From assembly GCA_937967645.1 (NCBI GenBank), contig CALBTT010000091.1, forward strand, positions 1 to 31,916: DNA of 31,916 nt, read 5' to 3'. The notes under the pieces are model-generated. The model did no database searches. It saw nothing but the letters and a program-made list of their open reading frames with translations, and was not told the DNA's origin. Shown in pieces: positions 26,301 to 31,916 of this stretch. A program made the translations under genes and the position numbers. The stretch is from an uncultured Zoogloea sp. Its GTDB lineage: Bacteria > Pseudomonadota > Gammaproteobacteria > Burkholderiales > Rhodocyclaceae. Numbering within the stretch: position 1 is the first letter of the stretch; every line of letters starts with the position of its first letter.

Positions 26301-27467
26301 ATGGCACGTGAATTCCTCTTTACTTCGGAGTCTGTCTCCGAAGGCCATCCCGACAAGGTCGCCGACCAGATCTCCGATGCTGTGCTGGATGCCATCCTGG
26401 CCCAGGACCCCGTCGGCCGTGTGGCCTGCGAGACCCTCGTCTCCACCGGCCTGGTGGTGATCTCCGGCGAAATCACCACCAACGCCGACATCAACTACAT
26501 GGATATCGCCCGGGAGACCGTCAAGCGCATCGGCTATGACGACTCCGAGATCGGTTTCGACTACAAGAGCTGCGCGGTGCTCACCGCCATCAACCGCCAG
26601 TCCTCCGACATCGCCCAGGGCGTGAACGAGGGTGAAGGCCTGGATCTCGACCAGGGCGCCGGTGACCAGGGCCTGATGTTCGGCTACGCCACCAACGAAA
26701 CGCCGAGCCTGATGCCCTTCCCGATCTATTATGCCCACCGCATCATGCAGCGCCAGGCGGAAGTGCGTAAGGACGGCCGTCTGCCCTGGCTGCGCCCGGA
26801 CGCCAAGAGCCAGCTCACCGTCAAGTACGTGGACGGCAAGCCGGTGGCCATCGACACCGTGGTGGTGTCCACCCAGCATCACCCCGATGTCTCCCATGCC
26901 GACCTCACCGAGGCCGTCATCGAGCAGGTGATCAAGCCCGTGCTGCCGAAGGAATTCCTCAGCGCCGAGACCCGCTACCTGATCAACCCCACCGGCCGTT
27001 TCGTGATCGGTGGCCCGAACGGTGACTGCGGCCTGACCGGTCGCAAGATCATCGTCGACACCTACGGTGGCGCGGCCCACCACGGTGGCGGTGCGTTCTC
27101 GGGCAAGGATCCGTCCAAGGTGGACCGTTCTGCCGCTTACGCCGGCCGCTATGTGGCCAAGAACATCGTCGCGGCCGGCCTGGCCGACCGCTGCGAGGTG
27201 CAGGTGGCCTACGCCATCGGCGTGGCCAAGCCGGTGAGCCTGATGGTCGAGACCTTCGGCACCGGCAAGGTGTCCGACGAGAAGATCGTCGAGCTGGTGC
27301 AGAAGCACTTCGACCTGCGTCCGAAGGGCATCATCGCCTCCCTCAACCTGCTCCGTCCGATCTACTCCCGCACCGCCGCCTATGGCCACTTCGGCCGTGA
27401 CGAGGTGGATTTCACCTGGGAGCAGACCGACAAGGCGGCCGCGCTGCGCGCTGACGCCGGCCTGTAA
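26301..27467 (+). CDS. metK: S-adenosylmethionine synthetase MetK
   Basis: A 388-aa cytosolic enzyme that makes S-adenosylmethionine from methionine and ATP. It opens AREFLFTSESVSEGHPDK with H16 of the ATP-binding motif. It has the loop GAGDQGLMFGYA, GPNGDCGLTGRKI, and the phosphate-binding GGGAFSGKDPSKVDRS. The length is typical. ATG 26301 is preceded by GGAG, so the open extension upstream to 26184 is leader, not protein. A near-consensus promoter and a terminator-like hairpin precede it and a strong terminator follows. Here the next gene is not ahcY, which often follows metK in relatives. Confidence 0.98.
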   Translation: MAREFLFTSESVSEGHPDKVADQISDAVLDAILAQDPVGRVACETLVSTGLVVISGEITTNADINYMDIARETVKRIGYDDSEIGFDYKSCAVLTAINRQSSDIAQGVNEGEGLDLDQGAGDQGLMFGYATNETPSLMPFPIYYAHRIMQRQAEVRKDGRLPWLRPDAKSQLTVKYVDGKPVAIDTVVVSTQHHPDVSHADLTEAVIEQVIKPVLPKEFLSAETRYLINPTGRFVIGGPNGDCGLTGRKIIVDTYGGAAHHGGGAFSGKDPSKVDRSAAYAGRYVAKNIVAAGLADRCEVQVAYAIGVAKPVSLMVETFGTGKVSDEKIVELVQKHFDLRPKGIIASLNLLRPIYSRTAAYGHFGRDEVDFTWEQTDKAAALRADAGL

Positions 27468-27488
27468 GCCCCGCTTCCGCGGGCAGTA

Positions 27489-27516
27489 AAAAGGGCGACC
27501 CGCGGGTCGCCCTTTT
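27489..27516. terminator. Bidirectional intrinsic terminator after metK
   Basis: A perfect 28-bp palindrome (AAAAGGGCGACCCG / CGGGTCGCCCTTTT) carries A- and T-runs at its ends. It serves metK and the convergent metallo-beta-lactamase-fold gene. Confidence 0.93.
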
Positions 27517-27535
27517 CGTTTGGAGGGAGCGTGGC

Positions 27536-28513
27536 TCAGCGGTCGCTGCGGATCGGGCTGAACTCGACCGGCACCCAGGCGTAGCCCTTGCCCTCGCTGC
27601 GGACATGGCCAAGGCCCGGGAAGGGCAGGTGCATGCCGGCCAGGGCCAGCTTCTCGCGGGCGGCCAGGGCGAAGAGCTTCTTGCGCGCGGCGATGGCCTT
27701 CTTCTTGTCGCTGTCGAACTCGATCGCCACCTCGGGGCGGGCGAACTGCACGGCATGGCTGTGCACCGCGTCGCCGACGATGAGCAGGCGCTGGCCCTTG
27801 GACTCGACCATGTAGGCGGTGTGGCCGGGGGTGTGGCCATTGGCTTCCACGGCCTTCACGCCGGGGGCCAGCTCAGCCTCGCCTGCGAAGGGCTTCCACT
27901 TGCCGGCAGCCTGGTAGGGCGCGGCGGACTCCCGGGCCAGCTTGAAGAAGGGCTTGAACCCGTCCGGTGCCTTGGCCGCCATCTCTTCGGACAGCCAGAA
28001 GTCGTTGTCGGCCTGGGCCACGCGGATCTCGGCCTTGGGGAAGAGGGGCTTGCCGTCGGCGGTGAGCAGGCCTGCGGCGTGGTCGGCGTGCAGGTGGGTC
28101 AGCAGCACCACGTCCACCTGCTCAGGGGTGTAGCCGGCGGCCTTGAGGTTCTCGCCGATGTAGCCCAGGGTCGGGCCGAAGGCCTTGGCGGCGCCCGCGT
28201 CCACCAGCACCAGCTTGCCGCCGGTGTTGAGCAGGAAGGCGTTCACCGCGGTCTGCACCTTCTGGCCGCCGAGGAACATGCGGGTCAGCAGGCGCTGGAT
28301 CTCGGCCGGGGTGGCGTTGTTGAGGACCTTGGTGTCCAGGTCGATGTATCCGTCGTAGAGGGCGGTGACCTCCACATCCCCCACGGCCAGGCGGTAGAAG
28401 CCAGGAACCTGGGTCTTGACCTGGGGTGCTTCGGCCAGGGCCGGGGTGGCGGGGGCGAAGGTGACACCGAGGGCCAGGGCAAGGGCGATGCGGCTGAGCG
28501 TGCTGCGAATCAT
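27536..28513 (-). CDS. Exported metallo-beta-lactamase-fold hydrolase
   Basis: A 325-aa secreted or periplasmic MBL-fold metallohydrolase. A signal peptide (IRSTLSRIALALALGVTFAPATPALA) covers about 1-27. Zinc-binding motifs are THLHADHAAG at about 137-146, GHTPGHTAY, VGDAVHSH, and a late MHLPFPG histidine. The pattern fits the quorum-quenching lactonase/MPH-like subgroup of the superfamily, but no substrate can be assigned. The frame opens at 28540; ATG 28513 follows GGAG and begins the signal peptide. A cupin gene lies 58 bp upstream on the same strand and may be co-transcribed. Confidence 0.9.
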   Translation of the reverse strand: MIRSTLSRIALALALGVTFAPATPALAEAPQVKTQVPGFYRLAVGDVEVTALYDGYIDLDTKVLNNATPAEIQRLLTRMFLGGQKVQTAVNAFLLNTGGKLVLVDAGAAKAFGPTLGYIGENLKAAGYTPEQVDVVLLTHLHADHAAGLLTADGKPLFPKAEIRVAQADNDFWLSEEMAAKAPDGFKPFFKLARESAAPYQAAGKWKPFAGEAELAPGVKAVEANGHTPGHTAYMVESKGQRLLIVGDAVHSHAVQFARPEVAIEFDSDKKKAIAARKKLFALAAREKLALAGMHLPFPGLGHVRSEGKGYAWVPVEFSPIRSDR

Positions 28514-28571
28514 GGGTGACTCCGGGACGGTAAAGGACAAGAGAGTAGCGAATTATGCCGTCCAGGCGTAG

Positions 28572-28889
28572 TCAGCTGCTCAGGTGGAGGGCCAGCCACA
28601 CGGTGTCAGGCCCCGTGGAGGCTACGCGGTGGCGGCGTCCGGCGGGAATCAGCAGCCAGTCCCCGGCGTGCAGGGCCAGGTGTTCGCCGTCTTCAAAGGC
28701 CAGTTCGGCGTGCCCCTGGACGAGCATCACCCACTCGTCGTGACCCTGGTCGTACCAGAAGCCCGGTGGGCTGGTGTGCCGATGGGAGACGATGCGCTCA
28801 AGACGCAGTCCGGAACGGGACAGCAGTGTCTCGAAGTGCTCATCGGTGCCCGGCGGGGGCAGGGGGGAGAGCAGGTTCTTGAGGGGCAT
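28572..28889 (-). CDS. Small cupin-domain protein
   Basis: A 105-aa single-domain cupin. The two motifs are visible: SHRHTSPPGFWYDQGHDEWVMLVQG (motif 1, with metal-type H, H and E residues) and GDWLLIPAGRRHRVAST (motif 2 with a histidine). It probably forms a small beta-barrel that binds a metal and a small ligand. Function is unknown; such proteins often act as small-molecule sensors or isomerases. No clear Shine-Dalgarno precedes ATG 28889. It precedes the MBL-fold gene and is divergent from the diguanylate cyclase. Confidence 0.82.
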   Translation of the reverse strand: MPLKNLLSPLPPPGTDEHFETLLSRSGLRLERIVSHRHTSPPGFWYDQGHDEWVMLVQGHAELAFEDGEHLALHAGDWLLIPAGRRHRVASTGPDTVWLALHLSS

Positions 28890-29246
28890 CCGGAGAAGGG
28901 GCGCGACAATCGGGCTGAATCAGGGGCTGCCGCTGCCGATAAGACTGGGAGAGGAAGGACGGAAAAAGGGCCACGCCGGGGAGACATCTCTGTGGGGTCT
29001 TATGGGGGTGTTGTTGGTGCCCCGGCGGGCCTTCCTTCACATCTGCCCCGCCATCCTACGGGCTGTGGGCCTCCGCCACAAATTGAATCCGGTGATGACC
29101 GGGATAGCCACTGGCTATCAGATGGATTTGAATCCGGTACTGGCGCCCGTATTGGGTATAGGCGTTCCCCCGCGGGCATTCAGGCAGGCATAAGCTTCAA
29201 CTGGCAAAAAAAGGGCGCATGCCCTCAGAAACGCCCTGGAGGGGTG
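28890..29246. other. Divergent intergenic region with hairpins
   Basis: This 357-bp stretch separates the cupin from the diguanylate cyclase and holds no convincing gene. The plus frame stays open through it, but the protein-like sequence starts only at 29247. It contains the repeat cluster at 29083-29138 and GGAGG at 29238-29242, the ribosome-binding site of the next gene. I checked for a GEMM-type c-di-GMP riboswitch and did not see its conserved core. Confidence 0.6.
29083..29138. repeat. 11-bp direct repeats flanking two hairpins
   Basis: TTGAATCCGGT occurs at 29083-29093 and 29128-29138. Between or overlapping them are CCGGT-GATG-ACCGG (29089-29102) and GATAGCC-ACT-GGCTATC (29103-29119), both perfect stems. 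It lies 110-160 bp upstream of the diguanylate cyclase start and may be an operator array or a structured leader. Confidence 0.6.
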
Positions 29247-31685
29247 ATGAGACTGGGTTGGCAGCAAGTGTTCGGATCCCTGCGGGCGCGGATGGCTGCA
29301 GGGCTGCTGCTGGGCGTCATGCTGGCCGTATGGGGCAGCACGATCAGTCTGGGTTATGTGCTGCGGCAGGAGATGCTGACGACCCTGTCGGCCCAGCAGT
29401 ACTCGGTCGTCGGACTGCTGGCCGACGAGATCGACCGGTCAGTCAACGAGCGTATGCGCGCCCTTGAGGTGCTGGCTGAGACGATGGATGCGGCGGTGCT
29501 CGCCGATCCCGTCCAGCTCGACCACCTGCTGCGCCATCAGCCAGTGCTCCTGTCACTTTTCAACTGGGGCCTGATGGTCACCGACGACAAGGGCAACGCC
29601 CTGATCGACTTCCCCGAGTCCCTTAAGCGCAAAGGCAACAATTACGCGGATCAGGACGTGGTGAGGCAGGCCCTCCTGAGTGGTCGGAGCGCGGTGGGGG
29701 AGGCGGTCATCGGGCGGACGACGCATCAGCCCCTGGTGCCGATGATCGCCCCCATCAAGGATGGCAGCGGCAGGGTCATCGGTACCGTGATCGGCTTCGT
29801 CAACCTCGCGGCGCCCAACTTTCTCGATGAGATCGGTGCCAACCGTTTCGGGCGTCAAGGGGGCTATCTGATCACCGAACCCAAGCGCCGCCTCTTCATC
29901 GCCGGCACGGACAAGAGCCGGGTGATGCAGCCGGGGCCGCCGCCCGGCATCAATCCGGTTTACGACCGCTATATCGATGGCTACGAGGGCTCGGGTGTCG
30001 CCCGCAGTTCGCGTGGGGTGGTGGAGTTGTCGTCCAGCCGGAGGATCAGGAGCACAGGCTGGTTGATGCAGTCCGTGCTGCCTGCCGAGGAGGCCCTGAC
30101 TCCGCTATATACCCTGGAGTGGCGTTTGCTGGCCATAGCCGGGGCCCTGACCGGGCTGGCGGGGGGCTTGGTGTGGTGGTGGCTGCGGCGGGAGCTCGAG
30201 CCGCTGGGAGAGGCGTCGGACATGCTGGAGGCCATGCGCGACGGGGTAATTCCCCGACAGGCCTTGCCGATCCGCCGGGACGACGAGATCGGAGCCCTGG
30301 CGGGGGCTTTCAACGGCCTGCTGGAGACCATCCAGGAGACCGAGGCCCGGGCCGCTGAGCACACCTTCAATCAGCGCCTCAGGCGCATCGTCGCCCAGGT
30401 TCCCGGTGTCGTCTTCCAGTACCGGATCGGCAGCGATGGCCATCATTCGCTGCCCTATGTCAGTGATGCGGTGCGCGAATCCTGGGGCCTCGCACCGGGG
30501 GAACTGGCGCACGATGCCTCCAGCCTGCAGCAGGCGGTCCATCAGGACGACCGGCAGGGGTTTGCCGAGACGCTGCGGATTTCGGCGGAGTCGATGGGCC
30601 CCTGGCGGCTTGAGTTCCGCATCGATCACCCTGTCTGCGGGGTGCGCTGGATGCGTCTGGATGCCCTGCCCGAGGCGGGCGCGGACGGCTGCGTCACCTG
30701 GCAGGGGTTTGCCATGGACATCACCGATGCCAAGGCCAGCGAGAGCGAGCTGCGCATTGCCGCCGCAACCTTCGAGACCCAGGAGGGGATCTTCATCACC
30801 GATGCGGATGAACGCATCATCCGGGTGAATCAGGCCTTCACCGCGATGACCGGCTACACGGCGCGGGATGCGGTTGGCCAGACCCCCAGGATTCTCCGCT
30901 CCGGCCGCCACGGGCCCGAGTTTTACCGGCGCTTCCGGGAAAGCCTGGCGCGGGACGGTTTCTGGCGTGGCGAGATGTGGAATCGTCGCAAGAACGGAGA
31001 GATCTTCGTCGAATGGGTCACGATCTCGACGGTCCGTGATTGGCAGGGGAGGACCACCCATTATGTCGCAGCCTTCTCCGACATCACCGAGCACAAGCGG
31101 GCGGAGGAGCAGATCCACCAGCTGGCCTTCTACGATCCGCTGACCCATCTGCCCAACCGCCGGCTGTTCCATGACCGCTTCGAGCAGGCCCTGGCGGTGA
31201 GTGCCCGCAGCGGCAGCCGGGGCGCTCTGGTGTTCCTCGATCTGGACGGCTTCAAGGGGCTCAACGACAGCCGCGGCCACGTGGTCGGGGATCAGCTGCT
31301 GATCGAGGTGGCGCGCCGCCTGAGTCTGTGCGTGCGGGAGTCGGATACGGTGGCACGCCTGGGCGGCGATGAGTTCGTGGTGATCCTCGAAGACCTCGAT
31401 GACGGCGAGCAGGCCGCCACGGCGCATGCCGACCGGGTCGCCGAGAAGCTGCGGGAGGTGCTGGGCCAGCCCTACCTGCTGGCGTCGTCGGAGGGCGGGG
31501 AGGCGGTCACCCACCGCTGCACCGCCAGCATCGGGGTGTGCCTGTTCCAGGGGCATGGCCAGTCACGGGACGAACTGATCCGCCGGGCCGACGTGGCCAT
31601 GTACGACGCCAAGTCGGCCGGGCGGAACACCGTCAGGTTCTTCCGCCCGGAGGGTGAGGCGCTGCAGGCCGGGAATCCTGCCTGA
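29247..31685 (+). CDS. Cache-HAMP-PAS-PAS-GGDEF diguanylate cyclase
   Basis: An 812-aa inner-membrane enzyme predicted to make cyclic di-GMP in response to a periplasmic signal. It has TM1 at about 14-36, a double-Cache periplasmic sensor at about 40-290, TM2 at about 293-314 and HAMP at about 315-370. Two PAS domains follow, at about 375-495 and 505-625; the second has AFTAMTGYTARDAVGQTPR and the usual DITEHKRAE exit. The GGDEF domain starts FYDPLTHLPNRR and carries LGGDEF at 706-710 with an intact RESD I-site. There is no EAL domain. ATG 29247 is preceded by GGAGG at 5-nt spacing; the frame is open upstream without coding character. Confidence 0.94.
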   Translation: MRLGWQQVFGSLRARMAAGLLLGVMLAVWGSTISLGYVLRQEMLTTLSAQQYSVVGLLADEIDRSVNERMRALEVLAETMDAAVLADPVQLDHLLRHQPVLLSLFNWGLMVTDDKGNALIDFPESLKRKGNNYADQDVVRQALLSGRSAVGEAVIGRTTHQPLVPMIAPIKDGSGRVIGTVIGFVNLAAPNFLDEIGANRFGRQGGYLITEPKRRLFIAGTDKSRVMQPGPPPGINPVYDRYIDGYEGSGVARSSRGVVELSSSRRIRSTGWLMQSVLPAEEALTPLYTLEWRLLAIAGALTGLAGGLVWWWLRRELEPLGEASDMLEAMRDGVIPRQALPIRRDDEIGALAGAFNGLLETIQETEARAAEHTFNQRLRRIVAQVPGVVFQYRIGSDGHHSLPYVSDAVRESWGLAPGELAHDASSLQQAVHQDDRQGFAETLRISAESMGPWRLEFRIDHPVCGVRWMRLDALPEAGADGCVTWQGFAMDITDAKASESELRIAAATFETQEGIFITDADERIIRVNQAFTAMTGYTARDAVGQTPRILRSGRHGPEFYRRFRESLARDGFWRGEMWNRRKNGEIFVEWVTISTVRDWQGRTTHYVAAFSDITEHKRAEEQIHQLAFYDPLTHLPNRRLFHDRFEQALAVSARSGSRGALVFLDLDGFKGLNDSRGHVVGDQLLIEVARRLSLCVRESDTVARLGGDEFVVILEDLDDGEQAATAHADRVAEKLREVLGQPYLLASSEGGEAVTHRCTASIGVCLFQGHGQSRDELIRRADVAMYDAKSAGRNTVRFFRPEGEALQAGNPA

Positions 31686-31704
31686 CCGCTCCTCAGCGCC
31701 TGCC

Positions 31705-31887
31705 TCAGGGCAGGATCTTGTCGATGCTCAGCTGGAGGTTTTTGGCGCCGGGCTTCACCGGTACCAGTTCGCCGCTCAGGTCGCCGGACTTGGGGATGGC
31801 GTCGCCGGATTTGGAAATGCGGGCTTCGATGCGCAGCTCGGCCGCCGACGACAGCTTCATGTCCGGGCTCATGGCCATGCTGTCGTC
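31705..31887 (-). CDS. ccmI: CcmI (CycH) cytochrome c biogenesis protein, C-terminal fragment
   Basis: Only the last 60 codons are present; the rest is cut by the contig end. The sequence DDSMAMSPDMKLS, then RIEARISKSGDAIPKSGDLSG and a short strand-rich end fit the periplasmic C-terminal domain of CcmI. This protein presents apocytochrome c to the heme-ligation machinery. The conserved cues are the MSP.MKLS and ARISKSG.A.P..GDL patterns. Any frame extension beyond 31887 would be adapter-derived. The identification is by motif recall. Confidence 0.75.
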   Translation of the reverse strand, partial: DDSMAMSPDMKLSSAAELRIEARISKSGDAIPKSGDLSGELVPVKPGAKNLQLSIDKILP

Positions 31888-31916
31888 AGATCGGAAGAGC
31901 ACACGTCTGAACTCCA
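31888..31916. other. Illumina read 2/index adapter left on contig end
   Basis: The bases begin with AGATCGGAAGAGC, the start of the standard TruSeq read 2 adapter, and continue into its index-side sequence. This is not genomic DNA and truncates ccmI. Confidence 0.98.

Noticed and set aside
28584..29246. In-frame 221-codon extension of the diguanylate cyclase
   Set aside because: It overlaps the cupin gene antisense, has no recognisable domain, and the ATG at 29247 has a strong Shine-Dalgarno directly before TM1.
28890..29246. GEMM (c-di-GMP) riboswitch upstream of the diguanylate cyclase
   Set aside because: The conserved core of class I and the class II pattern were not seen; only simple hairpins are present.

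Overview
This is a GC-rich, densely coding bacterial contig. A Betaproteobacterium, most likely of the Rhodocyclales/Azospira-Dechloromonas type, fits best. That placement is an inference from the tRNA-Gly(TCC)-thiS-thiG-trmB block, the tandem LpxL-type acyltransferases divergent from metK, and the abundance of PAS/Cache/GGDEF/EAL proteins. Both ends are Illumina library adapter (1-46 and 31888-31916), so the flanking genes (an RlmN/Cfr-like radical SAM protein on the left, CcmI on the right) are cut by assembly ends, not by biology.

Left third (about 0.2-13.7 kb): signalling genes surround a probable phosphate-stress lipid module. There is a Cache-PAS-GGDEF-EAL protein, a hybrid histidine kinase with a TtrS/PhnD-type periplasmic binding domain, and a membrane diguanylate cyclase. 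Next come a GT4 glycosyltransferase and a PAP2 phosphatase in one operon, a convergent exported zinc phospholipase C, and a Cache-PAS3-hybrid kinase. Both the glycosyltransferase operon and the phospholipase gene are preceded by Pho-box-like 7-mers phased at exactly 11 nt. Together they suggest a PhoB-controlled pathway from phospholipid to diacylglycerol to glycolipid.

Middle (13.7-22.1 kb): a minus-strand operon encodes an FMN reductase, a YnfA-type membrane protein and an Old Yellow Enzyme. It is followed by a soluble PAS-GGDEF-EAL protein, an RlmI-like methyltransferase and a conserved hypothetical protein. An accessory patch then spans about 19.77-22.0 kb. It holds strong hairpins, a broken tyrosine integrase, and a translationally coupled two-gene cassette of a 257-aa unknown protein and a PIN-domain nuclease. 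The patch ends at a bidirectional terminator next to tRNA-Gly.

Right third (22.1-31.9 kb): housekeeping genes thiS, thiG, trmB, a small membrane protein, a REP-like inverted repeat, two overlapping LpxL-family acyltransferases, and metK. The metK gene has a strong promoter and a 5' leader that ends in an intrinsic-terminator hairpin, which suggests attenuation. After these come an exported metallo-beta-lactamase-fold protein, a cupin, and a Cache-HAMP-PAS2-GGDEF diguanylate cyclase. Four c-di-GMP enzymes and two hybrid kinases in 32 kb make signalling the dominant theme.
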